From Talinum fruticosum (taxonomy: Eukaryota > Streptophyta > Magnoliopsida > Caryophyllales > Talinaceae): a DNA stretch of 64,000 nucleotides. Below, in pieces: positions 45,997 to 57,039 of the stretch. Every line of letters begins with the position of its first letter. Positions within the stretch are counted from its first letter, which is position 1. The notes beneath the pieces are model-generated. The model ran no database searches and was not told the origin of the DNA. It saw nothing but the letters and a program-made list of their open reading frames with translations. The stretch is taken from positions 186,001 to 250,000 of the forward strand of contig JAITYX010000088.1 of NCBI GenBank assembly GCA_021018815.1, given 5' to 3'. A program made the position numbers and the translations under genes.

Positions 45997-47560
45997 TGAA
46001 GACTCGAGACACTTGCTCAATACTTTTATGAGTTGCATAAAAGGAATCGGGTATAACAATCTCGTACTTATAGAGTGTTGATTCCAAAGCATTTTCTGTT
46101 TGCTAGAAACTTTTCCGAGTGATATGGTATCTTATCTAAGTGATATAGCTATCACTTCATGTATTTTGTGCTTATCCTTGAGTGACTCGAAACACGATAC
46201 TTTGTTACGAGTCTCTCATCACTCAATTTATCGCATGTTGAATAGACTGGTATTCCGCTTAGATATAACTCCTTTCTATAAGGTCTATCTTGTTGAAGTC
46301 AGTACTCTAGTCTGTTTCATGCTTAGTTTATATCAAGGTCTATCACTCGATGTTCTTTACTTAACTTGATTCTTTGCTCGGACTAGCTCGATCGAATTTT
46401 GAGTTACATGGATATTAGACTCGAAAATTCCATTTCATTTCGACTCGGATAATCGGTTGCTTAATTATCGTAATTATTTTTATTATCTGTGTCTAATCTT
46501 GGACCAAAGTATTTTATACTTTGAGAACCAAAATTGATTTACTTTTGTAGGTTATTTAATCGAGGATACACTTTTCAAACTACAAAAGTAGCCGAGCTTG
46601 AACGTCAAATCACTAGCGAGACATAGCTTTTCACCTTCTCTGCTACGAGTCCCAGAAGATTGTGTTAGGGCATGCTGTTTTCAAATCTGAAAAGCTGGAA
46701 CGCCAAGCTTAACGGTGGTTTCCACCTCATCTTTCAAGACACGCCGAGTGGTTTTGGGACTTCCAAGAGAGTTTAAACCGTTGTCCAATGTTCACATTAC
46801 AACGGATACTTCTGAGTGACTCGAAAGCTCCTGTGAACGGTCACAAAGGACTCTCGGTCGGCGAGATGAAGATAACGGCCACTCTGCCTGGTCATCTATA
46901 AATAGAAGCCATCTCACAAGACTTGAAGATTGCCGAAATTATTGTTAATACATATACTTGAGAAAAGTCATTGTATTTACTCTCAATCTTCTACTTACAA
47001 CTCCTACTCGTAGTTCATTACTTTATGAGTTGTAAGGTCTTGTACTCGATTACAAACACTTTCTTACTTTCTCGTAAGGTGCCTTGACTAAGCTGTAAGG
47101 GTTAACTCAGCTTAGTTGTCCCTAGCTGTAAGGGTTATCTCGGCTAGGAAATACTAGATCGAGATAAGGGAATTTCGAGTCTAGGAAAACTTGTATAGAG
47201 TTGTCTAAGGGAGCAACTCGGGTTCGATCGGTTCACGGTATTTTGTGGACTCAAAATAGTGGGTTTGACTTCGTGCTTGGATTAGCACGGTCCGTGGATT
47301 TCTGCCCCGGGAGGGTTTCCACGTAATCTCTAAGTGTTATCTTTACGAGTTCATTTTAGAATCGGATAGTTTTACGACTCTTGCTTAACTTGCTTATTTA
47401 TTCGTGATAGCTTTTACGAGTCCAAACTTTTCGACCTGTCTGATAGACTCGGAACCTGTCTCTGTCATGTTTTTGACAAAAGAGCTAAAGTTTCCACAAA
47501 AAACTTCCATCACCCTATTCACCCCCTCTAGGGTGACTCGGACTCTCCCAGAGCAAACCT
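45997..47560 (+). repeat. 3' LTR of Copia2
   Basis: It is colinear with 37203-38783, with TATAAATAG at 46897-46905. It ends GAGCAAACCT, a few bases short of the 5' LTR's CCTTCA, before PMD gene sequence resumes. Confidence 0.9.
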
Positions 47561-48977
47561 TGGTATGCCTCTTCTATTCTCAAGATTTGCTCCAAAATAT
47601 GCTTCTTCTATTCTCAAGATCGGCTCTCAACCATGTGACCTTTGCCACTTGCTCGTGGGGACTCTAACCACTGAACATTCATGGTTTTTCATTCGTTTTC
47701 TTGTTACCTTTCATTCTTGCTATCGATTTCTTGATAATCCTTTTATGTAGGCCAACTGCCGTCCTTGGACCCAATTCCAATTTCCTCAAAGTGTCCTTGT
47801 GACATGAGAATTAAGTAAAAGAAGGATCTTGTTTGAAGGTCCTTTTGATTTTGTTAGTATCTTGGGAGAGAGTCACTCCTCAAATACGGGTCAAGACGTG
47901 GCCTCCATTTGTTCCGGTTGATCCACCTCTTACCATGTTTTATTTTCATTCCCATAATCGAAATGAGTAGGTAGCGGCTATGGTGGGGTATCCTTACCTC
48001 ATTTTTAAACTTCAAGACGTCCTATGCCCATTATGCGGCACGAATCATGACCCAATTGGTGAGTTCTCAACTTTCTCCTTATAACATTAACTTCTTGTGT
48101 GGAATTAATCTCCATCTTGTGGCAGCTCATTGCTGCGGACATCCATATCCCGAGTCACGATGTGGATGTTACTCTTCTTGCGGGACCTCTTCGTTTCGTA
48201 AGAATTCCTAAAATCTGGAAGAGGAATATGTTGGGCATCCCTTCCCTAGGAATTAGCAATGGGTAAGAGTTTTATGCTCTTCTCTTTTAGTTACTGCTAA
48301 AAGTATGTTTAGCTAAAAGCATAAGATAAAACTTGTAGTACAATCGGGAGCAATCTAGAGTTATGTTAATCGGATTTCAATCTGCTCTCCGTGGAATCCA
48401 AAACTTCTTAACCGGGTGATCTTTCCCTACTTTATGGGTTAATTCTTGATTAGTAGAGTGCTAATTTTGTTCACCTTTTAGTGATTTGTTAATCACTCCT
48501 TTGATCCTATAGAGGCGCCGATCCGAGCACCTCCCACTGGTAGTCTTCCTGATGTACCCGAGACACAATCTCATGCCTCCAATGAACAAATACCTTCTAG
48601 TAGTAATGTTAGACAAGGTTCTTCTCGGCATTCTTCGTTGCATGGGCGTCATACGATTGCTTACGAGGCGGGACCTAGGACTTCGGGCCTAGCGTTTCTA
48701 ATGCGAGACCTAGCTATTCAGGGAAAGCTTTAACATCCTGCCCTTGCAAGCTTTTAACCGTCACGGAAATCCTCTTCATTTTCCTCGATCTTCTTATAGC
48801 AGGCCGTCCCATGAAGCTTTTGAATGTTGGGACCACAGAGGTAGTTCTTACTAAGGCGATGAATGTGGTAGGTTCTCCATGTCTGTCTTGGATGACTTTG
48901 GGAATTATATCTTTGACGGCGACTCCGACAATGATGTTTTGAAGACTCCTTGTGACTTTCGTCAGCTTGTCGATTAA
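47561..48977 (+). pseudogene. Antisense PMD gene, copy 3, part after Copia2
   Basis: The gene continues with KRRILFEGPFDFVSILGRES, RGLHLFRLIH and an exon end AARIMTQL before GGTGAGTTC. The next exon, after TTGTGGCAG, has HIPSHDVDVTLLAGPLRF and KIWKRNMLGIPS and ends at GGGTAAGAG. A later exon after CCTATAG is serine-rich (PETQSHASNEQIPSSSNVRQ) and leads to GRFSMSVLDDFGNYIFDGDS. The stop is at 48975-48977. Copies 1 and 2 share these exon borders. The downstream stretch 48978-49100 matches the first 130 bases of the window in reverse complement, which fits a common 3' untranslated end. Confidence 0.7.
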
Positions 48978-49404
48978 TGAGTCCCTTGTAGGGTGTTTGT
49001 TTATTAATGTAATATTTGCTTCATAATGAGGACTCTTATGTAATGAGATGAGATTCAAAACTCGAGTCTAGAAAAGCGTTCTTTTATTTAGTATGATGCA
49101 TAAAACGTAGGAAACGTTACAAAGACAAATTGAAAAAATTTGCACTAGCCCCCATTCCCCTTAAAAGAAAATAATAAAAAGAAAAACAAAAAATCTCAAG
49201 TGCATGGTATAAAGTAGGAACACGGTGTACGCCATAGGCTGAGGCGGGGAGATAAAAATGGTCCGAGAATTGCTCGGGATGAAGAAAACCACAAAGCGGG
49301 TCGGGCCAAGGCTATGGCCAGCACCCACCACCTACAAATCCTAAAGCATTTGTGATTGTTCGGTTATGGAGTTGTAGTGGGACTATAAGAACTCTAGAAA
49401 AACT

Positions 49405-49416
49405 CCTATAAATAGG
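49405..49416 (+). promoter_or_regulatory. TATA box of antisense DUF7745-like gene
   Basis: CCTATAAATAGG lies about 100 bases upstream of the ATG at 49514. It differs from the PMD promoter box, so the second gene seems to have its own promoter. Confidence 0.6.
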
Positions 49417-49513
49417 ATCCACTAGCGGTGTTAAATAGATACAAACATGAAAGCCTTCGGCTAACCAAATTAAGAGCATACTGCATCCCCTTCATCCATT
49501 CAAAAATAAAACC

Positions 49514-51110
49514 ATGAATTTTATGACTGAGTTAACATGGTGGATGCACGAGATGAGTAATCTGGATAGATCTGTGTTAACCAATTACGGGCTGAATGTC
49601 CTATTCAACATTCGCTAGGTGACGTTCTATTGGACTTTCTTAAGAGCACGTTACGGCCTATTGGGATCCTCACCACCATGTCTTCGGGTTTGGGGATAAG
49701 GAGTTGTGCCCCTTGCCCGAAGAATTTGATGCTATATTAGGGAGTTATAGGCGAACAAAACCTGCTATACCCAAATCCTCAAAAACCTTCATGAGAAACA
49801 TAAATACTTACTGAAACTAAGCAATAAGAATCTAGGGTCGATTCTTGTTGGAAACCGGGTAAGTCCGACCAATCTAATGAAGCATTACTGAAGCATGTTA
49901 GCATTTGCTCAATCCATTATCCACCCGAGGCGGCGAGCTATTATGACTTGTCTAATAGGCGGGTTCCTATTGGTAGGAGGTCACGAGGATTTTCACCGAG
50001 CAGCCTTGCTTGAGTTTGGTAGAACTAACCCCTCTAATAGTTGCTTGAAACAATCATTGGTTTACATCGGGTTGAGGCAAATTCTAAGGAAAACTTCTGC
50101 GGGGCCCCTATTATTACGAGTAAGTATAAAACGACGAACGAAAGAAAACAACGTCCGGTTGGCGGAGCCGGCCATAAGGCGGTTGTCCGGCGTTGCCGAT
50201 GTCGAGACGCCTCCGCTTCACGCATAAATACTTTAACTTTCGGTTCTATCCAATCTGTTGCTATTTTTATTATTTTTTATTTGATTTTGCTCCTGTTGGG
50301 CCTAAATGATTGGACTTTGATTGTGCAAGACACTAATATTTGGTTTTACAATCTATGATGTGTAGATCTGGTTATGGAGCACCTCAAGCTTATTCAAGCT
50401 CCCCAAAAGTGGACTTATACTTATCTACACACTTACGCCAACGAAGCGAAAGCGGTGGTAGCTGATCACCCGACTTCTTGGTGGGATGAATACTTCAAGA
50501 ATCACAATAATGATATGCTTTGGTATGTTAACCACTAGAAAGTTTCCCAGTTCAAAATACATCCCTCGCAACACCCATTCATACGTCTACTAAGATTAGA
50601 AAATAACACGTATTAATTTCCTAGTTGTGTGGTGCGGCGAAAAGGAAGAGAACGAGATAATACCCTTATTTGACTATATCTCGCTAGCTACTTTTGACTT
50701 GTTCAAAGGGCATGGTAACCCTAGATAGACTAGGTCATGGCTCGAATATTAGAGGAGTTTGCGGAAGTTGTTGACATCTACTGACTTTTTCACACCTGAA
50801 GGCATACCCAACACTGCTTGTTGCACCCTATTATCTAGAGTGGATAATGAAGTAGATCCCTAACGGCGGAAGGCATTAAGACTCGAGAGAGATGGATCTC
50901 GAAGAAGCTTTCCCTGCTATTGCCCCTATCCAAATTCGCAAAATAAACCCTCGGATGGCTGAACACGCTCGTCAAAGAGAAACTAAAGCCAAAGAAACTA
51001 AAGAAAGGAGCGCTTGTCGTATTCAAAAGCGAAGGAACGCACCCAAGATGAAGAAGATGAGTCTAGTGACCTTAAAGGAAAGAAAGTGACGATAGACTCG
51101 GACTCTTAGG
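49514..51110 (+). pseudogene. Antisense DUF7745-like gene
   Basis: From ATG 49514 the reading begins MNFMTELTWWMHEMSNLDRS. After one stop and a frame change it gives HVTAYWDPHHHVFGFGDKEL followed by CPLPEEFDAILG. That WDP..H.F.FGD.EL.P...EF pattern is that of DUF7745, a plant family of unknown function often found near retrotransposons. Later pieces include PTNLMKHYWSMLAFAQSI, HPRRRAIMTCLIGGFLLVGG, HPTSWWDEYFKNHNNDMLWY and a basic C-terminus (INPRMAEHARQRETKAKETK). Several stops and shifts are present. It lies head-to-tail after the PMD gene and opposite to pol. The family call rests on one motif block. Confidence 0.55.
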
Positions 51111-51519
51111 ATAGAAGTTAGGATAAAAGGGAGGTTTAGTTTTGCCTCTTTAGGATAGTGTTATTAGTACTTTTACAAGTAATATGCTTGCAATTATTTC
51201 CCTTTATTTGGTATGTATTTAGGTAAGTAGTAGGCTTACCTTTTAATAAATAAAAGCAAGTATTATGCTATACTTTTATATTTATATCGCTCACTTTAGA
51301 GATAAAAATAAACAAGGATAAATTGGACTGCCTAATTGGACCGCCTTTAAGATAAATAAAAGATACTAAAGGACCGCTTAGTTGGGCCATCCGATAAATA
51401 AATAAGAGAACTAGATAATCGATGCTTGAAGATCAAAACCAGAACCAAAAGGAAAACCGTTGTCTAGGTGGTGGTCGGCGCCCGCCATGGCCTAGCTCTG
51501 GTTGGGTGCAGGGTCGACC
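51111..51519. other. Spacer between DUF7745-like gene and Tat2 integrase end
   Basis: No gene is seen. It matches the Tat1 spacer 26700-26880 in reverse complement and probably holds the convergent 3' ends of pol (minus) and the DUF7745-like gene (plus). Confidence 0.5.
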
Positions 51520-52740
51520 TACTCGCTAAGCGCATGCTAGATTTAGTACTTCTTCAACCGATCTAAGTTGGTGTACTAGAAATTCTCTTCTTCGTCCAAC
51601 TCGGTTAATTTGACTGCTCCGTCGGGTAAGATCGACTAAGTACAAACGGACCTTGTCAATTGGGCTTCAATTTTCCTCGCGGGTCCTGAATTTGTGCTCA
51701 ATTCTCCAATTTGTAAATATCGAGGATTAACTTTCTTATTAAAAGACCCGGATATGCAAGCCTGGTATATTTGGACGTTATGTAAGGGGTTGAGGCACAT
51801 CTCATCCAATAATACTAACTCCTCATAGCTTGCTTTGGCCCGTTACGCTTACGGAATTTGGCTCTCGGCAATTATCCTTAATGAAGGAATAGCAATCTCA
51901 ATTGGAAGGACTGCTTCTATGTCATAAACTAGAGAGTAAAGGGTTGCTCCCATAGAAGCTCTAATAGAAGTTCTATAACCCCACAAGGCAAAAGGTAATT
52001 TGTTAGACCAATCTTTATAGGTTACTTGCCATTTTCTCCACTATTTTACGAATATTCTTATTAGCTAGCCTCAACTACTCCGTTGGTCCGAGGGCAATAC
52101 GGGGATAATTTATGATGTTGGATTTTGTACCTATCCAACAAATCCACTACTTCCTTCTTAAAATGGCTACCATGATCACTTATTGGCTCATGAGGTAACC
52201 TATAACGACATATGATATTTTGGGTAATGAACTTGGCTACTTGCTTAGACGTCAAAGTTGCATAAGAGGCCGCCTCTACCCACTTTAGGGGTTACCTTTC
52301 CAATAATGTTTATACCCCAAACTGAAAATGACTAGGGTGAAGCTAATGTTGTGAGGAATGACGAGTGGTTGGTGTTGTAAATTTGCATACACCTAACGTT
52401 TATGGCATCTTTTAACAAAATCATTACGAGTCCGAGCGTCATGGTTGACCCGATAATAACCGAGTCTCCGAATCTTCTAGACCAACATCTTACCATTCAT
52501 ATGAGGTCCGCACTTCCCACCATGAACCTCATCCGTGATGCTCCTTACTTTATGTTGGTTGACACAAAGTAAGCTAATCCCAAATTTTTTGCTTGAATGG
52601 TTGCCCCTAATTGATGAAGAATTGGGCGGCCAACATCCGGATGGCTCGTTGGGCTCTAGTCTGTGGAACCCAAGGGATACTCTTGCTTATCTATATACTA
52701 ATAAATATCATGATACCAAGTGGAATGGTCGATATTAGAC
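51520..52740 (-). pseudogene. Tat2 integrase
   Basis: Minus-strand blocks are the zinc-binding region (EVHGGKCGPHMNGKML, CHK) and TSKQVAKFITQNIICRYRLP. ISDHGSHFKKEVVDLLDRYK carries the second acidic residue, and PYCPRTNGVVEAS carries the glutamate. The end, TNLDRLKKY, is near 51540. About 50 bases that hold the first catalytic aspartate in Tat1 (AIDYF) are missing between GKVTPK and WVEAASYATL at about 52290. The core is therefore incomplete, and many stops are present. Confidence 0.75.
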
Positions 52741-53800
52741 ACTTCTATCGTATAGATGTGTACAGGATGACTCAGTCGCTTAAGGTCAACGGGCATTGAA
52801 TGAATGCCGGTAGGGATATTGATCATGGATGCTAAGTTAGCTAGTGCATCTACAAATTGGTTATCATCCCTATGAAGGTAAGTGAAAGATATGCTCTTAA
52901 AGTGTTTAGACAATTCTATCGGGTATGCTTGGTAGGGTGCCAACGCTTCACTACATACCTTCCACCTCTACAAAATCTAGTTGATGATCAAATTGGAGTC
53001 ACCAAAAACCCCGATATTCTTCACCCCGATCTTTGTAGCAACTTCAAGTCATGTGATGCAAGCTTCGTACCCTGCGAGTATTATTGGTGACTTCAAAGTC
53101 TAGTTTGACTGAAATGGGAGTATGTGCTCCTTCCGGTGAGACTAATAGAATTCCTACTCCAAAGACCTTTTGATTAGAAATGCCATCAAAGTACATCGTC
53201 CAAACATCCACCTCTACTTGCAAAATGTCTTCATCCGGAAAGTCAAGGTGTTCGGGTCATGATTCAGGCACGAGCAAATCAACTAAGAATTCTAACACTA
53301 TGCTTCCTTTGATCGCTTTTGAGGAACAAACTTGAGTTCGAGTTCGATAGTATGACAGTCTATCTCGCTATCTTGTTGCCGATAGTCGGTTGCTTAAGTA
53401 TGTACTTAATAGGATCGATAGCTGCTACCACATGTACTATGTGGGCTAATATGTAATGTCTAAGCTTCTTTATAGCCCGGACTAATGCCAACGATGTCTT
53501 CTCTAATGGTGTGTATCCAGTCTCATAATCAAGGAATTTCTCACTTAGATGGTAGATTGCACACTCTTATTTCCCGTCTCGTTAAGCTAACATGGCTCCC
53601 ATAGCCGTTTCGTTGTGGTGAAATACAAGAGTAAAGGTTTCCCTCATTGGGGTGGAACTAACACCGGAGGATTAGCCAGGTATTCCTTAACCGTCTTGAA
53701 TGCTTGTTAGCACTCAGTAGCCCAAATGGGCTCATATCCTTTCTTTTAATTTCTTGAAACTAGGTTCATAAACGATAGTCAATTTTGATATGAAACGATC
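52740..53800 (-). pseudogene. Tat2 RNase H region
   Basis: Minus-strand blocks include AIYHLSEKFLDYETGYTPLE, ALVRAIKKLRHYILAH and VDVWTMYFDGISNQK. These mark the first RNase H and the second RNase H-like (aRH) segment typical of Tat elements, with YLHRDDNQFVDALANLASM near 52830-52890. Stops and shifts break it. The whole segment is deleted in Tat1. Confidence 0.7.
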
Positions 53801-54700
53801 GATGTACTATAAATGTCCTAGGAAACCCCTTATTTCTTTTTCTGTGCTCGTGCAGAGGATCTCCTGAATGGCTTTGATCTTTGATGGATCAACTTCAATT
53901 CCTCTAAGACTGATAACATAGCTTAGTAGTTTACCCAAAGTTACTCCAAAGGCATACTTTTGAGGATTAAGGCGCATGTTATACTTCCCGAGTCTATGGA
54001 AGAATTTGCTTAGGTTGGGTAGGTGCCTTGCCCTATCTTTGGATTTTATGATCATATCATCTACGTAAACTTTAGCTTTTTATGGATCATATCATGCAAT
54101 AGAGTTGTTGCTTGTCCTCCGATACGTTGCACCAAGCATTCTTGAGCCCAAATGGCATCACCACATAACAGTAATTCCCCATTGAGTGATGAAGGTCATC
54201 TTCTCCATATTTTCTTTAGCCATCTTCTCCTGATTATACCCAGCATAACCGTCCATGAACAAAAGCAAAGTATGACCCAGCTGTATAATCTACTAGGAGA
54301 TCAATATGAGGCAACGAAAAATCATCTTTAGGACTCGGCCTTGTTTGAATCCCTAAAGTCGACGAACATACCAACCCTGCCATCTTTCTTCGGGACCGCA
54401 ATAATATTGCTAACCTATGAGAATAGTGAACTACCTTAATGAACCCGAGCTTCTAAGTGCTTCTCAACCTCTTCCTTAATCTTCAAAGCCTATTCAAGCT
54501 TCATCCTCCTCAATTCTCGCTTAACCAGACTTAGCATCTTCATTAAGCGGAATATTGCGTTTTGCTATACTTAGATCTATACCCCGCATGTCTTTGTAGG
54601 ACCATGCAAAGACATCTACGAATTCTGTAAGGAGCAAAGTAAATCGGTTCTACTTTTCTAGTTCCAAGGTTTTCCTAATCTTAACTTCTTAGGGTTGATT
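53800..54700 (-). pseudogene. Tat2 reverse transcriptase
   Basis: The reading contains EFVDVFAWSYKDMRGID, a decayed RVCVDYRDLN equivalent, MDGYAGYNQEKMA, then AKVYVDDMIIKSKD with intact YVDD at about 54050-54065. LNPQKYAFGVTLGKLLSYVI and STEKEIRGFLGHL follow. Frames are broken upstream of the active site. The spacer 54701-55406 includes NLFAYSLPPLALNCFAS, matching Tat1. Confidence 0.75.
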
Positions 54701-55406
54701 AACTAACCCCAAATTAATTGCTATTGTTTTCTCTATTATTAGTGAGAAATTTTCACAATCTTTCATAGCTTTTATTAGTTCTTTAGGAATTTCTTGTTCA
54801 TCAATAGAGGCAAAACAATTAAGAGCAAGAGGAGGCAAGGAGTAAGCGAAAAGGTTCACTTTATTGAATGAAGCAACAAGTATATCAAACTTAGAAAAAG
54901 CATTAGATATGATAGAATTAGGAAAATAATTGGAAATAATAGAAGAAGAAGTACAAGCCCTAGCACTAGACTCGGAAAGAGGATACACTCGTAGGGCGAC
55001 AAGCAAATTCCTATCCCTCTTAAGCATTAATCAAAGTAACATACTTGGACCCTTCAATATTAACATCGGTGATAAACTTGGACGGATCGAATTACGGGTG
55101 CAACATAGCTCGTGACGATGCACGAGACCGAATTCCCTTCTCGGTTACTCTCTTGTCCGAACAGTAAGATTGAAAAAGATTATTTCCAGTAAGATTGGTC
55201 TAGTCTCGATGTGGATTGTCCCTTATTAGGGAGGTAAGATGCCTTTTTTCCATAATATAACAATCATTGAAAATCTCCAGGATGCGGTACTAGGATGCCT
55301 TTTCCCTTGATATAGTAGGGCTTAAGAAAACCATAATAAGGGAAATTGTCTCCTTCTCTTAGAAACTGCCCATTTAGAGTGTAGGGAAAGGGCTTGATAG
55401 AGCGGA

Positions 55407-56060
55407 TTATGTGCTCGAAGTTCTTATTATTAGTGGGTTAAAGGGGTGGAAAAGTAGGGTGGTATGCCCTTCGACCTTGCAAGCAAGACCTGGAAAATAC
55501 CCCTTCTTCCTAAGCATCGAATGGACATTAGGGTTGTCATAAGAATTAAAGTTAAAAGGTAATTCATCCCTTTCCAAGGCAGCTACGATTTCGAATCCGT
55601 ATAGTTCCTTATCATTTACATCATGGTCGATCTCAACTACGGATTCCTTATAGGTGATAGTAGCACAAAGGTTACCCCGTTGACGAGTTATGACTTGACC
55701 TTTGATGATCATTTTAACCTTCTAATGTAGTGTAGAGGGCACTACTCGATGATCATTGAACCAAGGGAGTCCTAAAAGTAAATTGAAGGTAGCTGGGATA
55801 TCTAGGACTTGGAATTCAATGTTCCTTTCCACTGGCCCTATATTGATTGGCAAGGTCACTGTTCCCAAATTCGTTTTTTTAGAAAAGGGCATTGTTGTGT
55901 GCAACGCCTTCTTCGGGGATATCCTTCGATTAAAGGTAATGGTTCCATCACCATTTTTAACCAATCCTACTACTTCCTTGGGCGTGGTTTCGGGAGAGAC
56001 TTTGATCTTACTAAGTGCATCTATTAAAGCCTATCTATGTTTCTAGGAAGCATATACTAA
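55407..56060 (-). pseudogene. Tat2 protease region
   Basis: Two open stretches on the minus strand (55964-55722 and 55712-55407) carry GPVERNIEFQVLDIPATFNL, then LLGLPWFNDHRVVPSTLH, typical of the Tat protease C-terminus. KESVVEIDHDVNDKELYGFE and MLRKKGYFPGLACKVEGH follow. One stop separates them. Tat1 23500-24300 aligns. Confidence 0.75.
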
Positions 56061-57036
56061 TTGTCAAATGGAGATATCGACTTTTAATTTCTGGAGTTGT
56101 TTAAGGATTGGGTCTTCTTCCTTTGTAGCTTCGAGGCTCTTTTGGGGCTTCCCGAGTGCTGTTGTGGACCCAAGGGTGCATTGTACTCGTCCGGATCTAG
56201 CAAGGAACTGAATTGTAGGACCTTTGGTGTCTCCCCAAAAGTATTCTTCTTCAAAAGGTGGTGTGCCCTAGAAGTCGTCACTATTGTTGTCGCTGTTGCT
56301 TCTTTTAGGCATCTTCTTCATCACTTACCCATAGCCCATGGACTTCTAGTTCTAAATGAGGTAAGCTAAAAAGTGGTTTTGACTTGGTAACATCTTGGAT
56401 AAGGATAGATAGATCTCGGTGACTGGAATGGGTTCGATAAAAATGGCTAAGGTGCCACTAAAAGGGTTTTTATTATTGCTTGGTTTTAGGGCAGCCTTAG
56501 GCAAGGGTAGTTGGCCATTTTGAAACATGCTTTCTAGTTTATTCTTGAATGTCCAACACTGTTTGGTATCGTGTCCTCATGCACAATGGTATTTGTAAAA
56601 TTTTCCTTCGTTCTAATTTTTGATTGTTTTGCAGTTTCTTATGCTTTGCTCCGATAGGTGGCAACTCTATCTCGTCCCTTTTCCAAGAGACGATCAACGG
56701 CTTTAGTGTAGGTACTATCAATAGGAGTGTAGTCGATAAACTCGTTGAGGGCATTGACATTTGCACCTCTCGCTAGCATTGCCCGTCATCGGTGGTTTTC
56801 TTATCTTTAAATGATAATTACCTCTATACGCAGTCGTGACTTTTGTGGTCATGGTAGACATCTGTTCTTCTATCAACAAACCAAGCATCTCTAAGGGTTA
56901 AAACGTTCATGATGGGTAGAAATTTGAGGTGCTGATTGTAGCTGGGCTGAAGATTTTTTACGATGATTCGGACCCGGTCTTTCTCGGAGGATCGATCAAC
57001 CATGTGGGCTGCCTTTGCTCTCTATCCGGTACGGAA
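56061..57036 (-). pseudogene. Tat2 gag, truncated by the CRM element
   Basis: Starting at 57036 and reading leftward, the minus strand gives RAKAAHMVDRSSEKDRVRII and LQPAYNQHL-like blocks, with stops. A Pro-rich linker and KEEDPILKQLQKLKVDIS follow. The N-terminal half of gag is absent because the CRM element begins immediately to the right and Tat sequence does not resume beyond it in the window. Confidence 0.75.
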
Positions 57037-57039
57037 ATT

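Larger units (their letters stand above)
37203..47560 (+). mobile_element. SIRE/Maximus-like Ty1/copia element Copia2
   Basis: The element has LTRs at 37203-38783 and 45997-47560, an iMet-type primer site, gag, protease, integrase, reverse transcriptase, RNase H, a long 3' region with an env-like reading, and a polypurine tract. The LTRs are nearly identical by eye except for many single-base insertions and deletions. It lies inside the PMD gene of Tat2. The 3' LTR ends CAAACCT rather than CCTTCA, so its last bases are missing and no target duplication is evident (left flank GCCCT). The catalytic YVDD and DSG motifs are intact, although frames are broken at many points. Confidence 0.9.
33511..57036 (-). 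mobile_element. Tat-lineage element Tat2 (minus strand), interrupted by Copia2
   Basis: Read on the minus strand from 57036 downward the order is gag, protease, reverse transcriptase, RNase H, integrase, accessory region, polypurine tract and 3' LTR. The accessory region holds two genes on the opposite (plus) strand. Copia2 occupies 37203-47560. The 3' LTR end at 33511 sits inside the gag of Tat3. The 5' end is lost: gag is cut at 57036 by the CRM element, and no leader or 5' LTR follows within the window. Coding regions are broken by many stops. Confidence 0.85.
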
